A stretch of 64,000 nt of DNA from Brevundimonas sp. UBA7506 (GCF_002479495.1 NZ_DLNQ01000015.1:199476-263475), one strand, 5' to 3'; counted from the first letter of the stretch, positions 8,945 to 19,193 are shown. The notes: generated by a model from the letters alone, not told the origin. Translations and numbers: made by a program.

Positions 8945-9361
8945 ATGATCCGCATCCTCGCCGTCGCCGCCGTTCTGGCCTTCGCCGCTCCGGCCTATGC
9001 CCAATCCGCCGACAACCGTCTGACCCTGACCTTCGAGACGGGCGCGGAGACCGGCGCGGTTCTGGTCGCCCTCTACGACAGCGAGGCCGCCTATGAGGGC
9101 GGACAGCCGGCGCGCGTGGCCCAGGTCGATGTGGCGGCGGGCCAGCGCGAGGCCGTGTTCGACCTGCCCGCCGGAACCTACGGCATGAAGGCCGTCCACG
9201 ACGTCAACGGCAACGGCAAGATGGACGTCAATCCGTTCGGCATGCCGAGCGAGCCCTTCGCCTTCTCCAACAATGCTGTCGGCAATATGGGGCCGGCCAA
9301 GTGGGACCGCGCCCGCTTCGAGGTGTCGGGCGTCACGGCCCAGACCATCCGCATCCGCTAA
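8945..9361 (+). CDS. DUF2141 domain secreted protein
   Basis: The 138-residue protein starts with a cleavable Sec signal peptide (MIRILAVAAVLAFAAPAYAQ, cleavage probably after AYA). A compact beta-rich DUF2141 domain follows, with GTYGMKAVHDVNGNGKMD and NPFGMPSEPFAFSNNA, the most conserved part of the family. It is predicted to be periplasmic; the molecular function is unknown. The DVNGNGKMD segment resembles an Asp/Asn-rich calcium loop, which is inference. It lies 24 bp before the carotenoid oxygenase gene, and DUF2141 genes often neighbour carotenoid genes, so a functional link is plausible. Confidence 0.85.
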   Translation: MIRILAVAAVLAFAAPAYAQSADNRLTLTFETGAETGAVLVALYDSEAAYEGGQPARVAQVDVAAGQREAVFDLPAGTYGMKAVHDVNGNGKMDVNPFGMPSEPFAFSNNAVGNMGPAKWDRARFEVSGVTAQTIRIR

Positions 9362-9385
9362 GTCTTGATGTTCGGAGAGACCGCC

Positions 9386-10861
9386 ATGACCCCGACCCGT
9401 CGCACCCTGTTCATGGGCGCCGCCGCGCTTTCCGGCGCCCTGGCCGCCGCCCGCGTCCTGACCCCCGACCGGGCCTATGCCGCGCAGGCGATGAGCGCGA
9501 CCGCCGACTGGTCGCTGGCCACCGCCGACGTCGAGGGCGACGTGGCGCCGCGCGCCCTGCGTCTGGTGCATGGCCGGGCGCCCGCCGGCCTGTCGGGCAG
9601 CCTTTATCGCAACGGCCCGGCCAAGTTCCGGCGGCCCGGCGGCTCGTCCCAGCACTGGTTCGACGGCGACGGCCTGATCCGCCGCTGGCGGGTGCAGGAC
9701 GGGCAGGCGACCTTGGCCGCCCGCTTCGCCGACACGCCCAAGCGGCGTCAGGAGGCCGAGGTCGGGGCCATGCTGATGCCGGGCTTCGGCACGGTGGCCG
9801 ATCCGCGCGCCCGCATCGGCTCGGCCGACGACGCCAGCCCGGCCAACACCTCGGTGCACAAGGTCGGCGGCAAGCTGTGGGCCCTGTGGGAGGCGGGCTC
9901 GCCGCTGGCCATGGACCCCGAGACCCTGGCGACCGAGGACTTCGTGACCCTGCGCCCGGACCTGAAGAACATGCCCTTCCTGGCCCACCCGCGCATCGAG
10001 CCGGACGGGCGTATCTGGAACCTGGGGGTGAGCGGACGCCAGGCCATGGTCTGGCGACTGGCGGCGAACGGCGCCCTGGAGGCGGCCGAGCTCATCGCCC
10101 TTCCGCGCGCCAGCTATATCCACGACTTCAGCGCCACGGCCAGGCATCTGGTCATCGTCCTGCAGCCCTGGGTCCATTCGCGCAACGTCATGCCCGTCTC
10201 GGCCGCCTTCGAGTGGACGCCGCAGGCCGGCACCCAGATTCTGGTGATCGACAAGGCCGACCTGACGCAGCGTCGGATCTATGAGCTGCCGCCCTTCGGC
10301 TTCTTCCACGCGGGCGACGCCTGGGAGGAGGCGGACGGCACGATCCGCCTCGATCTGTGCGCCCACAAGGACATGGATTTCGCCGCGCGCGGCGCCCATG
10401 AGGTGCTGAACGGCGTGCCCCTGGGTCACGACCCCGCCGAACTGGCCATGGTGGTGCTGGAACCGAACGGGCGCGGTCGTCTGGAGCGGACCGGCGTGGT
10501 GGGGGAGTTCCCGCGCAGCGACCCGCGCCGGGCCGGTCTGGCCCGCCGTTTCAGCCTGCACACCACGGGCGAACGCGCCGACCGGCCCCTGGCCTCGGCC
10601 GTGGCCGTCACCGACTGGCGCTCGGGCCGCACGCGGTCGTTCGACTTCGGCCCCGGCCATGTCACCGACGAGATGGTCTATGTGCCCAAGCCCGGCGGCG
10701 TGCACGAGGCCGAGGCCTGGCTGGTCGGCCCGACCATCAATCTGAAGGCGGGGGTCAGCGAACTGCACGTCCTGGACCTGATGCACGTCGAGGACGGCCC
10801 CGTCGCCACCTGGCGCGCCGACGTGGCCCTGCCGGCGGCGTTCCACGGGAACTGGGTGTGA
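9386..10861 (+). CDS. Carotenoid oxygenase family protein with Tat-like signal
   Basis: The ATG at 9386 is preceded by GGAGAG at good spacing and gives 491 residues. The N-terminus TRRTLFMGAAALSGA with AYAAQA reads as a twin-arginine or Sec export signal. The rest is a carotenoid-cleavage-oxygenase propeller: GSLYRNGP, HWFDGDGLI, a TSVHKVGGKLWALWE segment, YIHDFSAT, FFHAGDAWEE and the terminal HGNWV, which carry His residues in the usual iron-ligand regions. Such enzymes oxidatively cleave carotenoids or stilbenoids. Export to the periplasm is unusual for the family. The substrate is unknown, but the DUF2141 neighbour and nearby TonB receptor may supply it. Confidence 0.87.
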   Translation: MTPTRRTLFMGAAALSGALAAARVLTPDRAYAAQAMSATADWSLATADVEGDVAPRALRLVHGRAPAGLSGSLYRNGPAKFRRPGGSSQHWFDGDGLIRRWRVQDGQATLAARFADTPKRRQEAEVGAMLMPGFGTVADPRARIGSADDASPANTSVHKVGGKLWALWEAGSPLAMDPETLATEDFVTLRPDLKNMPFLAHPRIEPDGRIWNLGVSGRQAMVWRLAANGALEAAELIALPRASYIHDFSATARHLVIVLQPWVHSRNVMPVSAAFEWTPQAGTQILVIDKADLTQRRIYELPPFGFFHAGDAWEEADGTIRLDLCAHKDMDFAARGAHEVLNGVPLGHDPAELAMVVLEPNGRGRLERTGVVGEFPRSDPRRAGLARRFSLHTTGERADRPLASAVAVTDWRSGRTRSFDFGPGHVTDEMVYVPKPGGVHEAEAWLVGPTINLKAGVSELHVLDLMHVEDGPVATWRADVALPAAFHGNWV

Positions 10862-10922
10862 GGGGGAGGGATGAACCTGAGGTCGTTGCAATGTTAGTCG
10901 CCTCATCGCAACGTGCGCGCCG

Positions 10923-11344
10923 ATGGGCGCGCTTCTTCTCTTCCTCTCGTTTCTGACTTTCGCTGCTGGCTTGCTGTGGCGGCTTGGGAGCGAGATCGGC
11001 CGTCTACGACACGTTGGCATTGGTGGTGTCGAGGAAGACCTAGACGCTGCACGGCGGTCCTTGCGCGCGACTATCGTCGCGGCGCTGATCTTGGCGGCAA
11101 CTATAATTGCCATTGTCTTCGTTGGAGAACGGTGGGCGGCGCAGTGGAGGGATACGCTTCCCGGCGCCTGGGCATTGACCCTCTTGTCGGTGGCAGCGGG
11201 TGTCGGCTGTATCTTGGCCGCAGGTCACACTCTTTTCCATCAGTGGTCCCGACGCGGGACCACGGCAGGGCTCGTACGCGGGGGCTCTATAGTTTCGCCA
11301 CGGCGGCCATCTTTATGCTCACCATTCACTGGCGCTGGGGTTGA
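10923..11344 (+). pseudogene. Small multi-pass membrane protein, probably frameshifted
   Basis: From the ATG at 10923 the frame encodes three hydrophobic segments: MGALLLFLSFLTFAAGLLW, ATIVAALILAATIIAIVFV and WALTLLSVAAGVGCILAAG. The frame then runs on antisense to the LytTR gene without making sense. At the run of five G at 11280-11284 one extra G would switch to LYSFATAAIFMLTIHW, a fourth membrane segment, followed at once by a stop at 11342-11344. I read this as a four-helix inner membrane protein of about 140 residues with a single-base deletion, or a sequencing error. The stretch is less GC-rich than its neighbours. No family is recognised. Confidence 0.45.
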
Positions 11345-11369
11345 TGTCGATCGGGAAGGGCAAGCGCCC

Positions 11370-12128
11370 CTACCACCACCCCGCCTCGCGCAGGGCCTTG
11401 GCGTAGCGGCGGCTGACGGGGGCGGTGAGGTCGCCGTCCAGGGTCAGGGCGGCGCGGCCGTCGCCGCGAGCGACGGAGGCGACGGCGTCCCTGGCCACCC
11501 ACCAGCTGCGGTGGGTCTGGGCGCCTTCCAGACCTTCCAGTTCGGTCAAGGCATCAGACAGGCGCATCAGGATCAGGTCAGACCCCCGGTCGGTGTGCAG
11601 GCGCAGGTAGTGGTCCTCGGCCTGGACCGCGATCAGACGGGCGCCGCGCAGTTTTGGCGGCAGGCGCTCGAGAAAGCGGGCGGGCGCGGCGCCGGGCGCC
11701 GAGGCGTGGGTCTCGACCGGGCGCTCACGGCCCAGAAAGACGTTCAGGGCGCTGAGCACAGCGGTGATCAGCAGCACCGCCGGCAGGAAGTTGATCAGCA
11801 CTTCGATCGACAGCAGGCGCTGATAGAAGAAGAGGCCGGTCGCGGCCCAGACGCCGAGGGTCAGCGGACCGGTGATGACCGCCGTGAGGATCGCCGCCGT
11901 CGTCCACGGCCGGGCGTCGGCGTCAATGTAACGCGTAACCAGGGCGCCGCAGACGTGGCCCCAGAGACCGCCCAACACCAGCATGGATATCCAGTAGATC
12001 AGCCTCTGGCCCAGGGGCGTCCCGCCCGAGCCGAAGGCCCCGCTGAAGGCCAGGAAGGCGCCTGCGACGACCGCGACGATCAGGCCGCGCGCGATGTCGC
12101 GCGCCTTGCCCTGAAGCAGGCTGGGCAT
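11370..12128 (-). CDS. Membrane-anchored LytTR DNA-binding regulator
   Basis: The 252-residue protein has about four membrane helices in residues 12-130 (GLIVAVVAGAFLAFSG, LIYWISMLVLGGLWG, AILTAVITGPLTLGVWAA, VLINFLPAVLLITAVL). A cytoplasmic LytTR DNA-binding domain follows from about residue 160 (LIAVQAEDHYLRLHT, HRSWWVARDAV, VSRRYAKALREAGWW). It resembles the membrane-coupled LytTR regulators common in Alphaproteobacteria. The ATG at 12126-12128 shares one base with the TGA of the TetR gene (TGATG), so its translation is coupled. Target genes are unknown. Confidence 0.87.
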   Translation of the reverse strand: MPSLLQGKARDIARGLIVAVVAGAFLAFSGAFGSGGTPLGQRLIYWISMLVLGGLWGHVCGALVTRYIDADARPWTTAAILTAVITGPLTLGVWAATGLFFYQRLLSIEVLINFLPAVLLITAVLSALNVFLGRERPVETHASAPGAAPARFLERLPPKLRGARLIAVQAEDHYLRLHTDRGSDLILMRLSDALTELEGLEGAQTHRSWWVARDAVASVARGDGRAALTLDGDLTAPVSRRYAKALREAGWW

Positions 12129-12859
12129 CAGCCGCTCGTTTTCGAACCGCAGACGGCGCGGAAGCCGGCGGCGGCGAAGCGCACCATGTAGTCGCAGGCG
12201 CTGTCCAGGTCGCCGGACTTGCACAGGCCGCCCGACAGGCGGTCCAGACGCCCGGTCTCGCCCAGCGTTAGCGTCAGGGCGCCCGACAGGTTGTGCCAGG
12301 CCCAGTAGAGGTCCTCGTCGCGGGCTTCGGGATGGATGCGCTTGACCAGTTCCAGCAGGCGGCGAATGGCCGGGTCGAAATAGCGGGCCATGGTCTCGCC
12401 GCCGAAGGCCGGGTTGGCGTTGGTCTGGGCCACCAGGGCGGCGTAGTGTTTCCACCCCGGCCCGCCCTTGAGCGACCACTGGAACGGCGGGCGCAGGAAG
12501 GCCTCGAACAGGCCCTCCAGGGTCATGGCCTCGCCCGCGGCCTCGGCGTAGCGGTCGACGGCGGCGACCCGCTCGTTGTTCCAGACCTCGGCGCGACGGA
12601 TGAAGACGGCGTCGAACAGCTCTTTCTTGGCCCCGAAGTAGTAGTGGACCAGGGCCGTATCCACGCCCGCCTCGCGCGCCACCTCGCGGATGGTGACGCC
12701 ATAGAAGCCGTGCTTGGAGAACAGATCCTCGGCGGCGTTCAGGATGGCGTCGCGGGTCTCGCCCGCCGCGGCGGTCTTCGTCTTCTTGGGGCGACCGCGT
12801 CGCGCCGGGGCGGCGGTGACGGGCGGAAGGGCCGGGGCGAGGTCGTCGTCGGATTTCAT
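12128..12859 (-). CDS. TetR/AcrR family transcriptional regulator
   Basis: The 243-residue regulator has a basic, Lys/Arg-rich lead (RRGRPKKTKTA) and a TetR helix-turn-helix at about residues 35-80 (ILNAAEDLFSKHGFYGVTIREVAREAGVDTALVHYYFGAK). An all-helical ligand domain follows. The C-terminal half contains an unusual number of cysteines (GLCKSGDLDSACDYM, AVCGSK). It is divergent from the TonB-dependent receptor gene across 177 bp and co-translated with the LytTR gene. It probably controls the receptor and the transport genes that follow. Confidence 0.92.
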   Translation of the reverse strand: MKSDDDLAPALPPVTAAPARRGRPKKTKTAAAGETRDAILNAAEDLFSKHGFYGVTIREVAREAGVDTALVHYYFGAKKELFDAVFIRRAEVWNNERVAAVDRYAEAAGEAMTLEGLFEAFLRPPFQWSLKGGPGWKHYAALVAQTNANPAFGGETMARYFDPAIRRLLELVKRIHPEARDEDLYWAWHNLSGALTLTLGETGRLDRLSGGLCKSGDLDSACDYMVRFAAAGFRAVCGSKTSG

Positions 12860-13036
12860 GCGCGCAAGCTAGTCGTGCTTCGACCCTCAGTGCAACGGCG
12901 CCACAGGGGCGGCGGATTTGCGGCGGCCTTCAGCGTGGCCGTTTGACAGACCGGTGAAAGATCGGCACCTTCCGTGAAAATCATTGAACGCTGAATAAAA
13001 GCGTCGATTGGGCTGGAAATCAGGATTGGGATCCAA

Positions 13037-15244
13037 ATGAACAGACTCGTGAAGACCGTCTTGCTGGCGGGCGCCGCCTGGGGCGCGCTCTCGGCCTCGG
13101 CCGTGGCGCAGGAAGCCTCGACCGAGACCCAGGTCTCCAGCATCGACGACGTCGTCGTCACCGCGCGCCGTCGCGAGGAAACCCTGAAGGACGTGCCGGT
13201 CTCGGTCTCGGCCCTGGGCGCCGAGCGTCTGGAAGAAACCGGCGCGACCGACATCACCGCCCTGCAGCAGCAGACCCCGAACGCCACGGTTCAGGTCGCG
13301 CGCGGTTCGAACTCGACCCTGATCTCCTTCATCCGCGGCATCGGCCAGCAGGACCCGCTGTGGGGCTTCGAGCCCGGCGTCGGCCTCTATGTGGACGACG
13401 TCTATGTGGCCCGTCCCCAGGGCGCGGTGCTGGACATCTTCGACATCCAGCGCATCGAGGTGCTGCGCGGCCCGCAAGGTTCGCTGTACGGGCGCAACAC
13501 CGTCGGCGGCGCCATCAAGTATGTCACCTCGCGTCTGGACCCGGATTCGCCGGAACTGACCCTGCGCGGCGCCTACGGCAGCTACAACCAGGTTGACCTT
13601 CTGGCCCAGGGCTCGATGCCCGTCACCGACAAGCTGCGCATCGGCGGCGCTATCGCCAGCTACAACCGCGACGGCTACGGCGAGAACCTGAACACGGGCG
13701 CCGAGCACTACAACAAGGACGTTCTGGCCGGTCGCGTCAGCGTCGAATTCCAGCCCTACGACAACGCCTTCTTCCGCCTGGCCTACGACCGGGTCGAGGA
13801 CAAGTCGAACCCGCGTCACGGCCACCGCGAACTGGCCGGCGTCGGCCCGGGCGCCGGCGTTCCCGGCAGCGTCTATGACACCTACGCCGGCCTCGGCGAC
13901 AAGAACAAGGTGACGACCGAGGGCGTGTCGCTGACCGCCCAGGTCGATCTCAACGACGTCTGGTCGTTCAAGTCGATCACCGCCTATCGCACCGGCGACA
14001 CCGACACCCTGATCGATTTCGACAATACGCCCGCCCCGACGCTGGACGTGCCGGCCGTCTACGGCGACCGCCAGTTCACCCAGGAATTCCAGGCCCTGTT
14101 CAGCACGGACCGGATCCAGGGCGTCGCCGGCCTCTTCTATCTGGACGGCACGGCCTCGGGCGCCTTCGACACCATCGCCCAGAACTTCGGCATCGTCATC
14201 GGCACCGCCGGCTATGTCGAGACCACCAGCATCGCCCTGTTCACCGATGTGAACCTGGACCTGACGGATCGCCTGCACCTGGGTCTGGGCGCCCGCTACA
14301 CGATGGACGACAAGACCGGTCACGTCTTCCGCGCCAACTATCTGGGCGCGACCCGCAGCCCGCTGCTGGGCGGCACGGCGCGCAACCCCATCCTGCTGCG
14401 CACCGACTACACGCGCTCGAACACCTTCGACCAGTTCACGCCCAAGGCCTCGCTGTCCTATGACTTCTCGGACCGCCTGACCGGCTACGCCTCCTATTCG
14501 AAGGGCTTCAAGTCGGGCGGCTTCGACATGCGCGGCGACGCCATCCTGACGCCGAACACGGTCAACGGCTATCAGCCGGAGACGGTCGACTCCTATGAAA
14601 TCGGCCTGAAGGGTTCGGCCTTCGACCGTCGCCTGAGCTTCGCCTCGGCCATCTTCTACAACGAGTATCAGGACCAGCAGGTCACCACCCAGGTTCCGGC
14701 CGTGGGCGGCATCGCCAGCTTCGTCGACAACGTCGGCTCGTCCAAGTTCTTCGGCGCCGAAGTGGAGGGCGCTCTGGTTCTGACCGACAGCCTGACGGCC
14801 AACTTCGCCGTGGGCTACCTTGACTCCAAGTTCGAGGAGTTCCTGCGCTACAATCTGACGACGCAGAAGTACGAGGACATCTCGAGCCTGGTGGTGCTGC
14901 AGAACGCGCCGAAGTGGACGGGCTACCTCGGCCTGACCTGGCGCGGCGACGTGGCCGGCGGTTCGCTGGCGGTGACGCCGTCGGTCAGCTACCGCGACGA
15001 CTACAGCCAGTTCGAGTTCCCCAACCCCGTGCTGGATCAGGACGCCTTCGCCCTGGTCGACCTGTCGGTGGTCTGGACGGATCCGAGCCGCACCTGGACT
15101 GTCGGCGTCTATGGCAAGAACCTGACGGACGAGGAATATCGCGTCGGCGGCTACAACTTCGCCGGCGCCGCCTACAACAACTCGCTGATCGGCTACTACG
15201 GCCCGCCGCGCACGGTCACGGCCTCGCTGCAGTACAAGTTCTGA
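13037..15244 (+). CDS. TonB-dependent outer membrane receptor
   Basis: The 735-residue precursor has a Sec signal peptide (LVKTVLLAGAAWGALSASAVAQ). A TonB box and plug domain follow (IDDVVVTARRREETLKDVPVSVSAL, PGVGLYVDDVYVARPQG, RIEVLRGPQGSLYGRNTVGGAI). The 22-strand barrel ends in an aromatic strand (VTASLQYKF). It belongs to the large caulobacterial class without an N-terminal signaling extension. The ligand is unknown; regulator and MFS neighbours suggest an organic compound rather than a siderophore. A strong terminator follows the stop. Confidence 0.96.
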   Translation: MNRLVKTVLLAGAAWGALSASAVAQEASTETQVSSIDDVVVTARRREETLKDVPVSVSALGAERLEETGATDITALQQQTPNATVQVARGSNSTLISFIRGIGQQDPLWGFEPGVGLYVDDVYVARPQGAVLDIFDIQRIEVLRGPQGSLYGRNTVGGAIKYVTSRLDPDSPELTLRGAYGSYNQVDLLAQGSMPVTDKLRIGGAIASYNRDGYGENLNTGAEHYNKDVLAGRVSVEFQPYDNAFFRLAYDRVEDKSNPRHGHRELAGVGPGAGVPGSVYDTYAGLGDKNKVTTEGVSLTAQVDLNDVWSFKSITAYRTGDTDTLIDFDNTPAPTLDVPAVYGDRQFTQEFQALFSTDRIQGVAGLFYLDGTASGAFDTIAQNFGIVIGTAGYVETTSIALFTDVNLDLTDRLHLGLGARYTMDDKTGHVFRANYLGATRSPLLGGTARNPILLRTDYTRSNTFDQFTPKASLSYDFSDRLTGYASYSKGFKSGGFDMRGDAILTPNTVNGYQPETVDSYEIGLKGSAFDRRLSFASAIFYNEYQDQQVTTQVPAVGGIASFVDNVGSSKFFGAEVEGALVLTDSLTANFAVGYLDSKFEEFLRYNLTTQKYEDISSLVVLQNAPKWTGYLGLTWRGDVAGGSLAVTPSVSYRDDYSQFEFPNPVLDQDAFALVDLSVVWTDPSRTWTVGVYGKNLTDEEYRVGGYNFAGAAYNNSLIGYYGPPRTVTASLQYKF

Positions 15245-15282
15245 TCGGGACTTCTCTCCTGAGCGCCTGATCATCTGATCGC

Positions 15283-15322
15283 GGGCGGCGGTTCCGACGA
15301 GAGCCGCCGCCCTTTTTCTTTT
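15283..15322 (+). terminator. Rho-independent terminator after the TonB receptor gene
   Basis: A 12-bp stem with one G-T wobble (GGGCGGCGGTTC with GAGCCGCCGCCC) has a 6-nt loop and is followed by TTTTTCTTTT. It separates the receptor transcript from the MFS gene, which must therefore have its own promoter or depend on readthrough. Confidence 0.88.
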
Positions 15323-15384
15323 GGCGTCCTCGCACGACGCCGCTACCGTCCGTTCAAACAGAACAAGCCCGAGGGGGGCACGCC

Positions 15385-16752
15385 ATGACCACGTCCGAGG
15401 CTGCAGCGCCCGAGGAGGCCGGCGAGAAGGCCGTCTCCCCCGGCTATCGCTATTATGTGCTGGGGATCCTGATCCTCATCTACATGCTGAACTTCCTGGA
15501 CCGGCAGATCATCGGCATCCTGGCGGCGCCGCTGAAGGCCGAGTTCGGGCTGTCCGACAGCCAGTTCGGCCTGCTGGGCGGTCTGGCTTTCGCCCTGCTC
15601 TATTCGACCCTGGCCATCCCGATCGCCTGGCTGGCGGACCGGGTCAGCCGGGTGTGGATCATGACCGCCGCCCTGACCATCTGGTCGGGCTTCACCGCTC
15701 TGTGCGGTGTGGCGGGCAGCTTCGGCCAGCTGTTCCTGTGCCGGATGGGGGTGGGCATCGGCGAGGCGGGGGGCGTGGCCCCGGCCTATTCGCTGATCGC
15801 CGACTACTTCCCCAAGTCGCAGCGCGCGCGGGCGCTCGCCGCCTATGCCTTCGGCATTCCGCTCGGCATGGCCGCGGGCACCCTGGTCGGGGGTCTGCTG
15901 GCGGCGACCTATGGCTGGCGTACGGCCTTCATCGTCGTGGGCGTTCTGGGCGTCCTGGTCGCGCCGATCCTGCGCCTGACGGTCAAGGACCCCAAGCGCG
16001 GTGGTCTGGACGCCCCGGTCGCCCTCGCGCCCGCTGCCGCGCCGGTCGTGCAGAAGGCCCCGCCGTTCGGCGAGGTGGTGCGCACCCTGGCGCCCAAGCC
16101 GAGCTTCTGGCTGCTGGCCTTCGGCGCCGCATCGTCCTCGGTGTGCGGTTACGGCGTCGCCGCCTGGCTGCCCAGCTTCTTCATGCGCAGCTTCGGCCTG
16201 ACCCTGTCGCAGACCGCCTGGTACTATTCGGCCATCGTCATGGTCGGCGGCGTGGCCGGCATCTGGCTGGGCGGGGTCATGGCCGACCGCCTGGGCAAGA
16301 AGTCCAAGGGCGCCTATCCGCTGACGCCCGCGATCGCCTTCCTGATTTCGGTGCCCTGCTTCCTGCTGGCGATGAACTCCGGCGCCCTGGTCGGGGCGGT
16401 GATGCCGGACGCCAATCCGAACGGGGCGGCGGCGCTGACCCTGGCCTTCCTGATCTTCCTGATCCCGACCGGGCTGAACCTGACCTGGCTGGGACCGATC
16501 ACGGCGGCGGTGCAGCATCTGGGGACCCCGGCCATGCGCACCACGGCCTCGGCCCTCTTCCTGCTGATCAACAACCTGCTGGGGATCGCCGTCGGCATCT
16601 ACTACTTCGGCTGGATGTCGGATCTGCTGCGCCCGACCTTCGGCGAGGAGAGCCTGCGCTGGGCCATCTATACGGGGATGGGCTTCTACCTGCTGTCCTC
16701 GGCCCTGCTGTTCGGCGCCTCGCGCACCCTAAAGAAGGACTGGGTCGACTGA
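15385..16752 (+). CDS. MFS transporter (spinster-like)
   Basis: The 455-residue protein has twelve predicted membrane helices in two halves. The first helix segment is YYVLGILILIYMLNFLDRQIIGILAAPLK, whose NFLDRQ motif typifies the spinster-like MFS group. The loop 2-3 motif appears as WLADRVSRVW, with a related VMADRLGKKSKG in the second half. It acts in the inner membrane as a proton- or gradient-driven transporter. It lies 140 bp after the TonB receptor and its terminator; the pair could move one substrate across both membranes. The substrate is not predictable. Confidence 0.93.
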   Translation: MTTSEAAAPEEAGEKAVSPGYRYYVLGILILIYMLNFLDRQIIGILAAPLKAEFGLSDSQFGLLGGLAFALLYSTLAIPIAWLADRVSRVWIMTAALTIWSGFTALCGVAGSFGQLFLCRMGVGIGEAGGVAPAYSLIADYFPKSQRARALAAYAFGIPLGMAAGTLVGGLLAATYGWRTAFIVVGVLGVLVAPILRLTVKDPKRGGLDAPVALAPAAAPVVQKAPPFGEVVRTLAPKPSFWLLAFGAASSSVCGYGVAAWLPSFFMRSFGLTLSQTAWYYSAIVMVGGVAGIWLGGVMADRLGKKSKGAYPLTPAIAFLISVPCFLLAMNSGALVGAVMPDANPNGAAALTLAFLIFLIPTGLNLTWLGPITAAVQHLGTPAMRTTASALFLLINNLLGIAVGIYYFGWMSDLLRPTFGEESLRWAIYTGMGFYLLSSALLFGASRTLKKDWVD

Positions 16753-16807
16753 TCCAGCCCAGCTTGGGCCATAGGAAAAGGCTCTGACGGCCATAAGGAG
16801 GGGGGCG

Positions 16808-16843
16808 GTTGCGCAGGCGAAGGCGCGACGCCTATAAGCGCGA
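16808..16843 (+). promoter_or_regulatory. Candidate promoter for sucCD
   Basis: TTGCGC at 16808 and TATAAG near 16833 are separated by about 18 bp, some 45 bp upstream of sucC. The match to a housekeeping promoter is partial; the assignment rests on position between the MFS gene and sucC. Confidence 0.3.
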
Positions 16844-16885
16844 CCAAAGTTTCCACAACCCTCCTCCCAACGGCGCGGATCAGAC

Positions 16886-18076
<1,191 letters not shown>

Positions 18077-18134
18077 GGCTTAGAGCCTTACTCGCCACCG
18101 CCCAGCTGACACACAGAATTCAGAGCACAGACAC

Positions 18135-19037
18135 ATGTCCATTCTCGTCGACAAGAACACCAAGATCATCGTGCAAGGCCTGACCGGCAAGACCGGCGGC
18201 TTCCACACTGAACAGGCCCTGGCCTATCACGGCACCCAGATGGTCGCCGGCGTGCACCCGACCAAGGGCGGCACCAACTGGACCGGCTCGCACGGCGAAA
18301 CCCTGCCGATCTACGCCTCGGTCGCCGAAGCCAAGGAGCGCACCGGCGCTGACGCCTCGGTCATCTACGTCCCGCCGGCAGGCGCCGCCGACGCCATCAT
18401 CGAAGCCATCGAGGCCGAGATCCCCTTCATTACCTGCATCACCGAGGGCATCCCGGTGCTGGACATGGTGCGCGTCAAGGCTCGCCTGGAGAAGTCCAAG
18501 TCGCGCCTGCTGGGCCCGAACTGCCCCGGCATCCTGACCCCGGAACAGTGCAAGATCGGCATCATGCCGGGCAGCATCTTCTCCAAGGGCTCGGTCGGCG
18601 TCGTCTCGCGCTCGGGCACCCTGACCTATGAAGCCGTGTTCCAGACCACCAACGCGGGCCTGGGCCAGACCACGGCCGTCGGCATCGGCGGCGACCCGGT
18701 CAAGGGCACCGAGTTCATCGACGTCCTGGAAATGTTCCTGGCCGACGACGCCACCGAGTCGATCATCATGATCGGTGAAATCGGCGGCGGCGCCGAAGAA
18801 GACGCCGCCCAGTTCCTGATCGACGAAGCCAAGAAGGGCCGCAAGAAGCCGATGGCCGGCTTCATCGCTGGTCGTACGGCTCCGGCCGGCCGCACCATGG
18901 GCCACGCCGGCGCCATCGTCTCGGGCGGCAAGGGCGACGCGGAATCCAAGATCGCCGCCATGGAGGCCGCGGGCATCCGCGTCTCGCCGTCGCCGGCGCG
19001 CCTGGGTCACACGCTTCTCGAAGTGCTGAAGGGCTAA
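18135..19037 (+). CDS. sucD: Succinyl-CoA synthetase, alpha subunit
   Basis: The 300-residue subunit has the CoA-binding Rossmann domain ([20 protein letters not shown]) and the phosphohistidine loop [14 protein letters not shown] near residue 255. Other family segments are [12 protein letters not shown] and [13 protein letters not shown]. Length is typical. Its stop codon lies in the loop of a perfect 11-bp inverted repeat. The dispersed hairpin repeat and then a strong terminator about 160 bp downstream follow, so sucCD probably makes its own transcript with a long 3' end. Confidence 0.98.
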   Translation: MSILVDKNTKIIVQGLTGKTGGFHTEQALAYHGTQMVAGVHPTKGGTNWTGSHGETLPIYASVAEAKERTGADASVIYVPPAGAADAIIEAIEAEIPFITCITEGIPVLDMVRVKARLEKSKSRLLGPNCPGILTPEQCKIGIMPGSIFSKGSVGVVSRSGTLTYEAVFQTTNAGLGQTTAVGIGGDPVKGTEFIDVLEMFLADDATESIIMIGEIGGGAEEDAAQFLIDEAKKGRKKPMAGFIAGRTAPAGRTMGHAGAIVSGGKGDAESKIAAMEAAGIRVSPSPARLGHTLLEVLKG

Positions 19038-19048
19038 AGCCCTTCAGC
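19025..19048 (+). repeat. Inverted repeat around the sucD stop codon
   Basis: The 11-bp arms GCTGAAGGGCT and AGCCCTTCAGC are separated by 2 bp, with the TAA stop at 19035-19037 in the turn. No T tract follows, so it is not a classic terminator. It may protect the mRNA 3' end or slow ribosomes at the stop. Confidence 0.6.
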
Positions 19049-19050
19049 AA

Positions 19051-19091
19051 GGTCGCTAACGCTCGCCGCGCGGCGGCTCGCTGCTTGAGCG
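19051..19091 (+). repeat. Dispersed GCG-loop hairpin repeat, copy B
   Basis: This copy begins 13 bp after the sucD stop, in sense orientation. It has a CGCTAACGCTC left part, inner stem GCCGC/GCGGC with loop GCG, and a right part CTCGCTGCTTGAGCG. The central portion is identical to copies C1 and D. Confidence 0.8.
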
Positions 19092-19193
19092 AGTTCGCCG
19101 CGCCTCCGCTCCAGTCGATGTCGGGGGTTCGGGGGCAGGGAGCGCGACCGAACGATGTTCCGGGGCGAAATTTCGCGCCCTGTGACCCTTTGA

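Noticed and set aside
8726..11113. Minus-strand frame extending upstream of rpe to 11113
   Set aside because: Only the last 227 codons are rpe; the upstream part runs antisense to the DUF2141 and carotenoid oxygenase genes and shows no domain.
12887..15274. 795-codon minus-strand frame opposite the TonB receptor
   Set aside because: It is the antisense of a clear TonB-dependent receptor, with a low-complexity Val/Gly/Ala/Asp translation typical of shadow frames.
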